Of a DNA stretch of 64,000 bases, positions 1-10,565 are shown piece by piece. This DNA is from Spisula solida (taxonomy: Eukaryota > Mollusca > Bivalvia > Venerida > Mactridae). Each line of letters begins with the position of its first letter. The first letter of the stretch is position 1. The position numbers and the translations under genes were made by a program. The notes beneath the pieces are model-generated. The model saw only the letters and a program-made list of their open reading frames with translations, had not been told where the DNA came from and made no database searches. The DNA lies in assembly GCA_947247005.1 (NCBI GenBank), contig OX365947.1, positions 34,118,760 to 34,182,759 on the forward strand, given 5' to 3'.

Positions 1-3000
1 AGAATTTATTTTGATTTAGGATGCTTAAGAATAGGTGAGAAACAATACGTTAGCCTTGAGGAGGACATTCATATATCTTCTATTGTTAGGATTAAAAACT
101 CAACAATACTTAAACCACAAACTGCTAAAATATGTTATGGAAAAGTGAGATGTCACCCAGATTTGAAAAATAATGTTGATTATGAAGTATCATTTAATGA
201 CAGAAGTTTTATGTCTAAAGAACCTGGTTTGACTATACTTAATTCTGTCAGTAAATTAGCTAAAGATAGAAGCATTCCTTTTATTGTGGTAAATAATACA
301 AATAAAACTATGAGAATTTCCAGGCATGCTGTAGTGGCAAAAATTGAGATAATTACAAATACAGATTTAAAGAATGTAAATTCTGTGATAAGTAATGTCA
401 GTGGTGATAGGCAATTGAACCTAGGAGAATTGTCAGTGCCACCTGAATTTAGGAAGGACATTGAGAAACTTGTGATTAAAAATCAAGACTTGTTTGCTTC
501 AAACGATTCTGATTTAGGTCATACTGACACAGTAAAAATGAAAATAGACACAGGTGATAATGATCCAATTAAATTACGGCCTTATAGGACTCCAATGCAT
601 AACAGAAAAATAATTGAACAGACTGTTAATGAAATGTTAGATGCCAACATTATTAAGAGGTCAAGGTCACCATGGAGCTTCCCTGTAGTCATTGTGGATA
701 AGAAAGATAATTCTAAACGTTTTTGTGTTGATTTTAGGAAATTGAACAAAATTACTAAGAAAAACTCTTACCCCTTGCCCTTGATTGATGATATTCTGGC
801 ATTGCTAGGAAAAGCTAAGTATTTTAGTTCACTGGATCTAAAGAGTGGGTATTGGCAAGTACTCATGGACGAGAATGACAAGGAGAAAACGGCATTCGCC
901 TGTCACACAGGTCTTTTCGAATTTAATGTCATGCCCTTTGGTCTCTCAAATGCACCAGCCATATTTCAAGAACTTATGTCCATAGTTCTGCAAGAATGTT
1001 ATGAATTTGCTACCGCATACCTAGATGACATTCTGATATTTAGTTCAACTCTACAAGAGCATATTACTCACTTAGAATTTATTTTCAGCAAATTACGTGA
1101 ACACGGTCTGAAATTGAAATTGAAAAAGTGTAGTTTCTTACAAACTGAGACAAATTACTTAGGTTTTGTTATTGATACTAATGGCGTAAAACCAGACCCG
1201 AAAAAGGTGGAATCTATTAGGACATTGCCAGCACCTACTTGTGTAAGAGAAGTTAGATCTTTTATAGGAATGTGCTCGTACTACCGTCGGTTTATTCCGA
1301 ACTTCAGCCGCATAGCTGAGTCTATAATAGCGCTTACAAAGAAAAATGCACGTTTTAAATGGTCAACAGAACATCAAAAAGCATTCGATTACCTTAAGGA
1401 CAGTCTATCTGTTGTTCCTTTGCTCTCATACCCTGATTCTAACAAACCGTATACACTCTATACAGATGCGAGTGACACCTGCATTGGGGCATGTTTGACT
1501 CAAGAAATCGATGGAACTGAGTGTGGAATTCCCAATGTGGTTAATGAAAAACCCATATATTACTTGTCCCACAAATTAAGTAAAACTCAATGCAAGTGGT
1601 CTGTTGTAGAGAAAGAAGCTTATGCTATTCACTTTGCACTTCAAAAACTTGATTACTATCTTCACAATGCAGAGTTTGTAATTAAGACCGATCATAAACC
1701 TCTCAAATATTTGCTCGAGTCACCTATGCAGAACAAGAAAATACAGCTCTGGGCCTTAAGCATGGCAGGGTATAATTGTCAGATAGAATATATAAGCGGG
1801 GCTTCTAACACATGTGCAGATTTACTCTCAAGAGTTCCCGATAGCCCTACATCCCAAAACGTTCCAGGTGTCTTAGATGACGACGTATGTCTCGATGTTA
1901 ATGAGAATGCATTTAAGGTCAATGTTATTGATTCTTCCCAATTTAACCCCAAGAACTTCGCCAGCTGTAGCTTACCTGTTGATGATTCATTGGAGAAACC
2001 AGTAGAAGGGTTACCTGGATTTGACATGGTTCTGGAGCAGAATAAAGATGACGTTATTTCGCACTTGAAGTTATCCATGCAAAAAGAGAACCCCTCTAAA
2101 GAAGTTCAAACAAGGTACATGGTTGTTGAGAATATCCTATATTACATTAGCGACCCAAATGGCGAGACCAAACTTAGATTATATATACCTAGCCATTTGA
2201 GAGCGATGGTAGTGAAGCAGTACCATGATGAACTGGGACACATGGGTGTTCAGAAGACGTTTGATTCGATAAGAAGCAAATATTTCTGGCCAAATCTCTA
2301 CAAAGAAATATACAACTACGTTTCTTCCTGTACTCTATGTCAAACTAGGTCTTTACAAAAGATTCGCCAACCATTACAAGACACCGATATACCCCCTTTT
2401 CCTATGGCTAAGTTAAGTCTTGATCTTTCTGGGCCTTACCCAACCTCTTTGTCTGGAAATAAGTATATCATTGCCTTTGTAGATTGGTTTAGCGGATGGC
2501 CTGAAGCTTTTGCTGTACCTGATAAGACGGCAGATACTGTCGCACACCTGTTATTAGAAGAGATATTCCCCCGATTTGGGTCCCCTTTACAGATAGTCTC
2601 CGACAACGGTACGGAAAATATAAACAAAGTAGTCCGAGAAACCATGGAAAGGTTAAACATAAGCCATGTTGTAACCAGTGTTTACCATCCACAGAGTAAT
2701 GCTAAGGTAGAAAGGTTCCATAGAACGCTTCATGATATTCTAGCTAAGAAGCTTACCGAAAATCAGCAGGTCTGGGATACTCACTTAAACCAAGCTCTAG
2801 CGGCCATTAGGTTTAGTATCAGCGAATCATCTAGATTCTCCCCCTATTTTCTATTATTTAATAGAGATGTAGTATTGCCCGTTGATAACCTGATGAAACC
2901 TCGAAGGAAATACCAAGGAGAGGAGCTCCACCAAATAGCATTACAAGAACAGCACAAGACGTTCCAGTCCGTAAGAAGGTACTTGAAGAAGGCAAAGAAG

Positions 3001-3339
3001 AGACAAGCCAAATATGCCAACAGGGGTACAAAAGAGATCCATTTTGAGGTCAACGATCCAGTCTACTACAAAAATAACCAAAGGAAGGGCAAGTTAGATA
3101 TCAAATGGAAGCCATTTTACCGAGTTATTGAGAAGACCGGACCAGTATCTTATATTATTAAGAACCAATTAGATGGATCTACCAGCCGGGTACACGCTGA
3201 GATGTTAAGACATGCAAACATTGATGAATGGGAAATTCCTAAGAATGATAATGAAAGGCCAATGAGAAGACCTCAATATGCCATCATTTATTTTGTTTAT
3301 TTTCAGTTGTACATAGACGTTATACTATGGACCAACTAA
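1..3339 (+). CDS. pol: Ty3/gypsy Pol polyprotein (RT-RNase H-integrase), 5' partial
   Basis: The frame is open from base 1 to the TAA at 3337-3339, so the start, gag and protease lie outside the window. Numbering visible residues from base 1, the reverse transcriptase has its YLDD catalytic box at 340-343. RNase H follows with acidic residues D489, E539 and D564. Integrase has an H-x4-H-x29-C-x2-C zinc site (H742, H747, C777, C780) and a D,D35E core (D808, D868, E904). A GPY/F-like module lies near residue 1036-1060; no chromodomain is seen. The order RT, RNase H, IN is that of Ty3/gypsy (Metaviridae). No stop or frameshift interrupts 1112 visible codons, so the copy is probably young. It overlaps the env-like ORF by 13 nt. 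The protein would copy element RNA and integrate the cDNA. The family call is secure; the errantivirus-like placement is inferred from the env neighbour. Confidence 0.96.
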   Translation, partial: RIYFDLGCLRIGEKQYVSLEEDIHISSIVRIKNSTILKPQTAKICYGKVRCHPDLKNNVDYEVSFNDRSFMSKEPGLTILNSVSKLAKDRSIPFIVVNNTNKTMRISRHAVVAKIEIITNTDLKNVNSVISNVSGDRQLNLGELSVPPEFRKDIEKLVIKNQDLFASNDSDLGHTDTVKMKIDTGDNDPIKLRPYRTPMHNRKIIEQTVNEMLDANIIKRSRSPWSFPVVIVDKKDNSKRFCVDFRKLNKITKKNSYPLPLIDDILALLGKAKYFSSLDLKSGYWQVLMDENDKEKTAFACHTGLFEFNVMPFGLSNAPAIFQELMSIVLQECYEFATAYLDDILIFSSTLQEHITHLEFIFSKLREHGLKLKLKKCSFLQTETNYLGFVIDTNGVKPDPKKVESIRTLPAPTCVREVRSFIGMCSYYRRFIPNFSRIAESIIALTKKNARFKWSTEHQKAFDYLKDSLSVVPLLSYPDSNKPYTLYTDASDTCIGACLTQEIDGTECGIPNVVNEKPIYYLSHKLSKTQCKWSVVEKEAYAIHFALQKLDYYLHNAEFVIKTDHKPLKYLLESPMQNKKIQLWALSMAGYNCQIEYISGASNTCADLLSRVPDSPTSQNVPGVLDDDVCLDVNENAFKVNVIDSSQFNPKNFASCSLPVDDSLEKPVEGLPGFDMVLEQNKDDVISHLKLSMQKENPSKEVQTRYMVVENILYYISDPNGETKLRLYIPSHLRAMVVKQYHDELGHMGVQKTFDSIRSKYFWPNLYKEIYNYVSSCTLCQTRSLQKIRQPLQDTDIPPFPMAKLSLDLSGPYPTSLSGNKYIIAFVDWFSGWPEAFAVPDKTADTVAHLLLEEIFPRFGSPLQIVSDNGTENINKVVRETMERLNISHVVTSVYHPQSNAKVERFHRTLHDILAKKLTENQQVWDTHLNQALAAIRFSISESSRFSPYFLLFNRDVVLPVDNLMKPRRKYQGEELHQIALQEQHKTFQSVRRYLKKAKKRQAKYANRGTKEIHFEVNDPVYYKNNQRKGKLDIKWKPFYRVIEKTGPVSYIIKNQLDGSTSRVHAEMLRHANIDEWEIPKNDNERPMRRPQYAIIYFVYFQLYIDVILWTN

Positions 3340-5309
3340 GCATCATACTCATAACTTGTATTAGCTATACCTTTGCTTTAAGTATAAGTGAAAATGTTAT
3401 ATTTGAAAGAGTGAATGAGGTGTCGACTAGCCATTCCAGATGGTTAGTCACGTTTGTACACGATTTAAAGCCATATGAACATTTCATCAATAAAATCAAT
3501 GACGATTTAAATTCTGTTGATGAAATCTTGAGAGCAATCTCTAAGTTTTACGACAGTCAAAATAAGACAGGATATGTCTATACATACGATAGTTTACACA
3601 AGGATGTACATATGATAAATGACACATTGTGGAGCATTAAAGATAACTTTGAAGATTATAGGTCAATGAGGTCAAATGATAAACGCAATAAACGTTCATT
3701 ACTACCAATCATTGGACAAATTTCATCAGTATTGTTCGGAACTTTGACTGAAGATGATCTGAACAAAATAAACAATAATGTACGTTTACTTCATGAAAAT
3801 CAAGTAAATATTATTCACGACCTTGAACAAAGTATGACGTTATTGAATTTATCAAGAGTTCAAATATCAGAAAATCGTAGAGCTATAATTGATGTGGTAA
3901 TTTGCATTCGAAAGCTGCATATGAAAATGTCAAAAATTAAAGAACAATTATCTCTAAAGATAACTGACTTGGAACAATTTGTGAGCTCATATTTCCAGTT
4001 TAAACTGATAATTGAAGAAATTAAACAGGCAAGTCAGGATGCTATGTTGTATTTGGGAAACTTAAGAAATGAAATTAATCATTTAACCCTAAACAAATTA
4101 TCACCTAGTACAATATCTCCTAAAGATCTTAAGATGTTACTGACTGATATTAGAGAACATATTCCTGAAACTTTTAAATTACCAGTAAACCCCGCGGAAA
4201 ATATTTGGTATTACTACCACACGTTGTTTTGTAATACCTATCTCAGTGATCAAATTGTTATTGTTCTTGACATTCCATTGTTAGATGTTAGGAGTACGTT
4301 TGACATTTACAAAGTATACAACTTACCATTACCACTTCATAATGTAACCCTTAAAAGTCAACAATCATTAAATATGGTAGCTCAATATAAACTTGATGCT
4401 GACGCTTTAATGATAGACAAGACAAAAACAAAGTATGCATTGTTGTCAATTGATGAATTCAAACAGTGTAATAATAAACAATTGAACTATTGCCAACTGA
4501 TGAATGCACTTTATCCAGTTAACTTGAGCAAGTCGTGTACTGTTGCTTTGTTTTTAAAACGTGGTAAGAACATTAAACACTATTGTGAAAATACTGTTAG
4601 ACTTGATACTAGGTTACCGTATGTAAAATATATAGGTTTTCATAAATGGGCTGTGGCTGTGAATGATGTCGTAGACTTAACTATTAATTGTAAAGATAAT
4701 GTTACAGTTGTGTCTATAAAGCCGCCATTGAGTGTTATCAGTATTAACTCCGACTGTAAGGTGTCAAGTGACTACTTTAATTTCGGACCATATTATGAAT
4801 ATAGAAGTGAACTGTCAAGGTCAAATTCACTGAACTATACAGTTATAGTACAACCCCTATCCGATTTGAGTCTTTGGACAAATTTGAGTGAACATATTCC
4901 GAATTCAACTTCACTCGAATTGCCTGACGAGTTGACACGATTGCAATCCATACCTATGAATACATTCATTAAACATGTACGGGGATATCATAAGTTTAAT
5001 GTAAACAATGAATCTACTTTCAATTGGACATACGCCATCATTTCATTTATTATTATCATAATTGCAGTATGTATGTTATGTTTCTTGTACTATTATAAAC
5101 CAATATTGATAAAGCAAAGGTTAGTTGATTGTTGTGGTGTAGGGATTGCTGGGGCGGATGCGCCTGGAGGTGATGTGTCGGTGTCATCCTACGTTGATGA
5201 GGACGTTCGAAATGCTCCTGGGAGGCAAATAACTTCCACACCAGACCGAGGAGAAGCGATTATGGCTTCATTGTTACGCCGAGATGCGCAAAGACCAATA
5301 TGTATATAA
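3327..5309 (+). CDS. env: Env-like membrane glycoprotein of the gypsy element
   Basis: 660 codons starting 13 nt before the pol stop, in the -1 frame relative to pol. Visible features: a hydrophobic N-terminus (about 3-18) fitting a signal peptide; a dibasic furin-type site RNKR at 120-123 followed by a hydrophobic glycine-containing stretch (124-140) like a fusion peptide; long helical, coiled-coil-like segments (about 145-260); many N-x-S/T sites; a transmembrane segment at about 568-590; and a cytoplasmic tail of about 70 residues. This architecture matches the F-type fusion glycoproteins of errantiviruses and baculoviruses (signal peptide, furin site, fusion peptide, C-terminal anchor). 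I assign it by architecture and position, since no alignment could be run. The frame is intact. In related elements it would sit in the membrane and mediate fusion; activity here is unknown. Confidence 0.82.
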   Translation: MDQLSIILITCISYTFALSISENVIFERVNEVSTSHSRWLVTFVHDLKPYEHFINKINDDLNSVDEILRAISKFYDSQNKTGYVYTYDSLHKDVHMINDTLWSIKDNFEDYRSMRSNDKRNKRSLLPIIGQISSVLFGTLTEDDLNKINNNVRLLHENQVNIIHDLEQSMTLLNLSRVQISENRRAIIDVVICIRKLHMKMSKIKEQLSLKITDLEQFVSSYFQFKLIIEEIKQASQDAMLYLGNLRNEINHLTLNKLSPSTISPKDLKMLLTDIREHIPETFKLPVNPAENIWYYYHTLFCNTYLSDQIVIVLDIPLLDVRSTFDIYKVYNLPLPLHNVTLKSQQSLNMVAQYKLDADALMIDKTKTKYALLSIDEFKQCNNKQLNYCQLMNALYPVNLSKSCTVALFLKRGKNIKHYCENTVRLDTRLPYVKYIGFHKWAVAVNDVVDLTINCKDNVTVVSIKPPLSVISINSDCKVSSDYFNFGPYYEYRSELSRSNSLNYTVIVQPLSDLSLWTNLSEHIPNSTSLELPDELTRLQSIPMNTFIKHVRGYHKFNVNNESTFNWTYAIISFIIIIIAVCMLCFLYYYKPILIKQRLVDCCGVGIAGADAPGGDVSVSSYVDEDVRNAPGRQITSTPDRGEAIMASLLRRDAQRPICI

Positions 5310-5479
5310 TAAAATGTGATGAATCGATGAATGAATGAACATTACTGTACGTTATACAAGAACTTCGAAAAATAATTAGATCTGGGGTATCAGTCTGGTA
5401 CAGCTACTCTGTACTAGGTGACTCTGGGTCGAATGACATTTGAAATGACATATTAAATCAATATGTTAAATATTGCAGC

Positions 5480-5722
5480 ATGGAATTTAACCTATCGTTA
5501 CAACAAATCGCAGACGAGGACACGTCATCCAATGACATAAATACTGATGATGAAAGAAGTGATGACGAGGGAGTATGTGATGACGTCGCAGTTATGCGCG
5601 ATTATTACAACCATTCATGTAATCCCCCAAAACTTACCGTGACAACAAGAACCACCAATTCGATAATTTATACGCATAAATCATCATCAACGACAATAAC
5701 AACTACAACGACGACTACATAG
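5480..5722 (+). CDS. Small acidic ORF between env and 3' LTR (doubtful)
   Basis: 80 codons, 170 nt downstream of env. The N-terminal half is rich in Asp, Glu and Ser; the C-terminal part runs into a Thr-rich tail encoded by an ACA/ACG microsatellite that continues past the stop. No family is recognised. Some retroelements carry a small accessory ORF here, but length and composition also fit chance. I list it because it lies inside the element and has an ATG. Confidence 0.2.
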   Translation: MEFNLSLQQIADEDTSSNDINTDDERSDDEGVCDDVAVMRDYYNHSCNPPKLTVTTRTTNSIIYTHKSSSTTITTTTTTT

Positions 5723-5874
5723 AACACCTTTATTAAAACACGAACATCATCATCAACAACAACATATGACTACAAGATTAAATTACCAATGCAAAACTTA
5801 ACAGTGTTTACCTTTATGAATGAATCCGCGAGTGTGTGGGTATTTACATAATATTGAATAAAATTAAATGTCAA

Positions 5875-5956
5875 CGGTAGACGCATGGTGAATTGTATAT
5901 ATAAACAACATACTATAGTAAAAAGAATAGTAAACAATGACAATTTGCGTCTACCG
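5875..5956 (+). other. Inverted repeat between env and polypurine tract
   Basis: CGGTAGACGCA at 5875-5885 is followed by its exact reverse complement at 5946-5956. Pairing can continue for about six more bases (AATTGT with ACAATT) past a short bulge. A transcript would form a stem of about 17 bp with a loop of roughly 50 nt. It could be an RNA transport or processing element of the retrotransposon, or a trace of a small insertion. Confidence 0.5.
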
Positions 5957-6066
5957 TAGAGTGTATTATTATTGTGTTTTATTGTTTTTATTTGTGATAG
6001 TACATTATGTTAATATTTTAGAAATAATTCGTTAATTTAAATTAGTTAAAGACTAATTTAACTCCT

Positions 6067-6080
6067 AAGAAAGGGAGGGA
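6067..6080 (+). promoter_or_regulatory. Polypurine tract (plus-strand primer)
   Basis: An uninterrupted purine run, AAGAAAGGGAGGGA, lies directly before the inferred 3' LTR. In LTR retroelements this RNase H-resistant primer starts plus-strand DNA synthesis. Position after env and adjacency to the LTR terminal repeat support the call. Confidence 0.75.
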
Positions 6081-6776
6081 TATAACATAATGCCTATCAC
6101 ACCATGTTTATTGTGTATTTTCTTTGATTGCATTGATTAAATTATCATTAGTGAGCATATAATTTAAGGGACATACATTTGTATATCAGTCTGTACTTTA
6201 ATAATGACCGAGTAAGTTAGACATGTATGTATTGGCAGCAGAACAAGTCTCTGTAAACAACTTAAGTCAGCGTGCGACAGTTTGTACTAATTGGTATTTT
6301 GATGTTTACATTGCACCATAAAACTGATAAACAATTTCATAATTGATAGGCAGTATATAATAATTACTGGGGAGTTGATTGACGTAAAATCATAACTTTT
6401 GGCTACTTTTTGGAACCCTCATTAAAACATGACATTCCAAATTAGTATTGCATCAGAAAATTAACATATAATTTCATTGGTCAAGGGACTTGCAGTTTTG
6501 AAACTTCATTGGGTAATAAGGATAACACCCACTGCTGTCAATAACAAAGTTAATTCTAATAAAACTAATTGTTATATTGAAAATAGTCAAGAAGAGAGTA
6601 GAGACAGAGAGAGCTCAGAGTTAAGAGAAAGAGCGAAGTACTATTCAGAGTTAGAAATGTAAAATACAATTATTAATTAAAATGCTCACTGATGATTTGA
6701 GATTATGATTTAAACGATGAACTTATTAATTAAAATTAGAAAACTATACGATTTCGTTTGTTGACTTTATGTTACT
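6081..6776 (+). repeat. Candidate 3' LTR of the gypsy element
   Basis: The segment starts right after the polypurine tract with TATAACATAA and ends with TTATGTTACT; TAACATAA (6083-6090) and TTATGTTA (6767-6774) are exact inverted copies. This resembles degenerate TGTAAC...GTTACA LTR ends. A TATATAA box at 6354-6360 could be the LTR promoter, and a purine-rich GAGA stretch at 6590-6640 may lie in the R/U5 region. The 5' LTR is outside the window, so boundaries cannot be confirmed by comparison. A 61-codon ORF inside (6477-6662) looks fortuitous. Confidence 0.6.
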
Positions 6777-7191
6777 TGAGGAGGACTACGTAACACAGGG
6801 GCACGGTGAAAGACGACGTCATATTGTATAGAAGGATACATGTGTGTAATTGGTGTATATTTGGGGCAATCCGAAGAACTGTTATGTTGATATTTGTGAT
6901 ATTTACTTCTGTGATAGTATAGTGCGGAGATATTGACGTGATCCTAACCTTTATCCATGAACATATTACTAGTACAAGGTTCTCGTGTTGAATGTATCAA
7001 TTACCGCGAGTAAACCATCCATCGGTCATTGCACTACACCTCGTGCGTATTCGTATATTTTTGGCATGAAAACATACAACCGGGGTGAAATAAATACTAT
7101 AAATCAGCTGATAAAGTATGCTAATAGAAGGTAAGAGGATCACATTAATATCTGCGCATTATACATCTTTATATGTGACGGTTTTGATACG
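6777..7191. other. Unannotated spacer
   Basis: AT-rich flank between the LTR and the next transposon. I see no coding frame, RNA gene or repeat here. Confidence 0.5.
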
Positions 7192-7193
7192 TA

Positions 7194-8117
7194 CGAGGGG
7201 TGGTGTTCCATATGTATTGTCACTTGGGTCACAAATAAAAAAAATTCGTTGATATCTTTAAATCTTTATACATTTCTAGAACCATCAAGATTTCCGCGAT
7301 ATTTCGTGAAAAAATCAATAAAATTTAATTACCGGAATGTTGTTTCTGTTGTCTTTTCAAAGGACTAGTAATATACACTGCGACTTTGTTCGAATAACTG
7401 TCGATTAAAACTTCCTTTCGGGAAATATTCTTATTCCACAATTATCATACCGTAAATATTGTAAATTCCTTCCATAAAAACATGATTTGCTGTACTTGAT
7501 TGCCATTTTTAACAAAATAAGAGCATTTCAAAGTCGCGAAAATAAGTGTCAAAATTAGTCAAAAAAGCATGCTACTTTTCAATGAAAATTTTCGATTAGT
7601 TTAATTGATTGGAATTTGACATATCATACAGGTATGTAAGCCATTGACCATCAATATTGATTTTTGGGAAGAATTTGCGATAAAAGTACAATTGATATGA
7701 AGTTATCGGTGCGTGAAACAACAAGCATCATTTGGTATAAATTAGAGTGATCTCCCTTGTTTTGACCGTCTTACTCGTAGACAACAAATAATTTCATTTT
7801 GATTTAAAGTTCTAATGGAAGTATAAGGGTCCAGTTATCGTATCTTATGTTGCAGTTTAAAGAATACTGACATTTACTTTTCTAAACAACTATTGCAAAG
7901 ATGACACAAATTTAGCTTAACATTAACATAAGGCCAGTGTACTCGAGCATACCCTCTTCTAAGTTCAATAAATTACTTAATTGTTGACGAAAGGCTATGT
8001 AATTTTCCAGATATAGAATAGAAACATGCACCTTTTAGACAGTCATCGTAGAATCCTTCTAAATATTGCCATAGAAAAATGCAAAGGACAGTGACAATAC
8101 ATATGGAACACCCCTCG
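7194..8117. mobile_element. TA-flanked inverted-repeat DNA transposon, non-autonomous
   Basis: Terminal inverted repeats begin CGAGGGGTG at 7194 and end CACCCCTCG at 8117. Inside them, TTCCATATGTATTGTCACT on the left matches AGTGACAATACATATGGAA on the right; the left arm has a 3-bp GTG insertion. TA dinucleotides at 7192-7193 and 8118-8119 flank both ends, as expected for Tc1/mariner-type target duplication. The 924-bp interior is AT-rich and encodes no transposase, so this is a MITE-like or internally decayed copy. Confidence 0.8.
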
Positions 8118-8276
8118 TATACAGTATTATAACAAGTGGTGTTTATCAAACGTGTCGATTATTCGATACATGATTATGTTATCGTGATTTGAAAAGTATG
8201 ACCCTCTTAAATACATGTAATTGCTGTATACATTAATTTTGTGCATGGATATTTGTTCCATGGAATGATGTGGCCT

Positions 8277-8324
8277 GGGATCTAACCCGTGACATGGTGC
8301 ACTCGAAGCGGTGCTCCACCACGC
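8277..8324 (-). repeat. tRNA-derived SINE-like fragment (A and B box)
   Basis: Read on the minus strand, a D-arm/A-box-like stretch (GCGTGGTGGAGCACC, from 8324 to 8310) is followed at tRNA spacing by a T-arm/B-box-like GGGTTAGATCCC (8288 to 8277). No full cloverleaf with paired acceptor ends is visible, so a functional tRNA gene is unlikely. A tRNA-derived SINE head or tRNA pseudogene fits; the body would extend toward lower coordinates, up to the DNA transposon at 8117. Confidence 0.5.
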
Positions 8325-8599
8325 GGTTCTGTAGTCTGTATTCTATACACTACAACATATTACTTAATGCATGTACACGATTGTATATTATTTAGAAATT
8401 GCCCTTAAAAGCCAACTATTTCGTTGTGTATCTTCAGTCCTCGGTTTATGTATATTTGTCGATATTCAATTTCGTACTGTTTTTTATACATGTTGTTGTT
8501 TTTTTGCTAATAATACAAAACCTCGTTCGGGGTTGCTAATTAAATTATGAGGTTTTAATTATTGTAAACTATGTAAATTGTTATTATTGTCCTATACCA

Positions 8600-10070
8600 G
8601 CCTATTGTCTAGTATAGGATCGTGTTGCATTGTCCGGTCTAGGAACGTGATGCTATGTCCGGTCTAGGATCGTGATGTATTGTCCGGTCTAGGATCGTGA
8701 TGCATTGTCCGGTCTATGATCGTGTTGCATTGTTCGGTCTAGGATCGTGTTGCATTGTGCGGCTAGGATCGTGATACATTGTTCAGTCTAGGATCGTGTT
8801 ACATTGTCCGGTCTATGATCGTGATACATTGTTCGGTCTAGGATCGTGTTGCATTGTCCGGTCTAGGATCGTGATACATTGTTCAGTCTAGGATCGTGTT
8901 ACATTGTCAAGTCTAGGATCGTGATACATTGTCCGGTCTATGATCGTGTTACATTGTCCGGTCTAGGATCATGTTACATTGTGCGGCTAGGATCGTGTTA
9001 CATTGTCAAGTCTAGGATCGTGATACATTGTCCAGTCTAGGATCGTGTTACATTGTCAAGTCTAGGATCGTGATACATTGTCCGGTCTATGATCTTGTTA
9101 CATTGTCAGGGCTAGGATCGTGTTACATTGTCCGGTCTATGATCTTGTTACATTGTCCGGTCTAGGATCGTGTTACATTGTCCAGGCTTGGATCGTGTTA
9201 CATTGTCCGGTCTAGGATCGTGTAACATTGTCCGGTCTAGGATCGTGTTACATTGTCCGGTCTAGGATCGTGTTACATTGTCCAGGCTAGGATCGTGTAA
9301 CATTGTCCGGTCTATGATCTTGTTACATTGTCCGGTCTAGGATCGTGTTACATTTCCGGTCTATGATCTTGTTTAATTGCCCGGTCTATGATCTTGTTAC
9401 ATTGTCCGGTCTATGATCGTGTTTCATTGTCCGGTCTAGGATCGTGTTATTGTCCGGTCTAGGATCGTGTTGCATTGTCCGGTCTAAGATCGTGTTACAT
9501 TGTCCAATCTAGGATCGTGTTTCATTGTCCGGTCTAGGATCGTGTTATTGTCCGGTCTAGGATCGTGTTGCATTGTCCGGTCTAGGATCGTGTTGCATTG
9601 TCCGGTCTAGGATCGTGTTGCATTGTCCGGTCTAGGATCGTGTTGCATTGTCCGGTCTAGGATCGTGTTGCGTTGTCCGGTCTAGGATCGTGTTGCATTG
9701 TCCGGTCTAGGATCGTGTTGCATTGTCCGGTCTAGGATCGTGTTGCGTTGTCCGGTCTAGGATCGTGTTGCATTGTCCGGTCTAGGATCGTGTTACATTG
9801 TCCGGTCTAGGATCGTGTTACATTGTCCGGTCTAGGATCGTGTTACATTGTCCGGTCTAGGATCGTGTTACATTGTCCGGCTAGGATCGTGTTACATTGT
9901 CCGGTCTAGGATCGTGTTACATTGTCCGGTCTATGATCTTGTTTCATTGTCCAGGCTAGGATCGTGTTACATTGTCCGGTCTATGATCGTGTTACAATGT
10001 CCGGTCTAGGATCGTCTTACATTTCCGTTCTATGGTCGTGTTACAGTGTGTGGTCTAGAATAGTGTTGGA
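8600..10070. repeat. 25-bp tandem satellite, about 58 copies
   Basis: A 25-bp unit, built around GTCCGGTCTAGGATCGTG followed by TTGCATT or TTACATT, runs for about 1.47 kb. Units at the left edge are more diverged (GTGATACATT variants, occasional 23-24 bp units). Those at 9560-9900 are nearly identical, showing local homogenisation. No long ORF runs through it. Confidence 0.95.
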
Positions 10071-10462
10071 ATGAAGTGTCCCAAAAGATGTACGATATCT
10101 GGTTTTTAGCGGTATGTAGGCTGCATATTATCTGACATGTATATTATACATGTATGTAATTTAAGAAATAATAAATAGGTACCTGCGTTGTATCATACAT
10201 TCAAAAACAGGTATATAAGCATTATTTCTTAAAAACGACATGCTTATGGAAAGGCACACATTGCTTATGTAACTTTAATACACATTTTAATTTTCATACA
10301 AGGCACAGCCCCGTCTACTACATGTGTATAATCATACTATAATGTACAAAACAAGACTTAACAACTTACAAATGTTACTAATTATGTGATATACAGTAAG
10401 TTACGCTGAGAAAGACCACTGAGTGATTATGTTCCCGACAAATAATGTCTTTGTTAAAAGAA
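10071..10462. other. Spacer downstream of the mucin gene
   Basis: Non-coding DNA between the 25-bp satellite and the polyadenylation signal of the minus-strand gene. A short ACATGTATATTATACATGT palindrome lies near 10135; nothing else is recognised. Confidence 0.5.
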
Positions 10463-10468
10463 TTTATT
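10463..10468 (-). terminator. AATAAA polyadenylation signal of the mucin gene
   Basis: TTTATT on the plus strand reads AATAAA on the minus strand, about 98 nt past the TAG stop at 10566-10568. That is a normal 3' UTR spacing for a short-tailed transcript. It is the nearest canonical hexamer downstream of the stop. Confidence 0.6.
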
Positions 10469-10565
10469 CCAGCTATGAAAATGTTAAGTAAGAACTGTAT
10501 ACATGTACTTCATAATGGCTTTATTAGAAAAGTAACAACATCACTGTATGGCCATGGAAGTTTAA

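Noticed and set aside
6477..6662. 61-codon plus ORF
   Set aside because: It lies inside the inferred LTR and ends in a purine-rich stretch with random composition.
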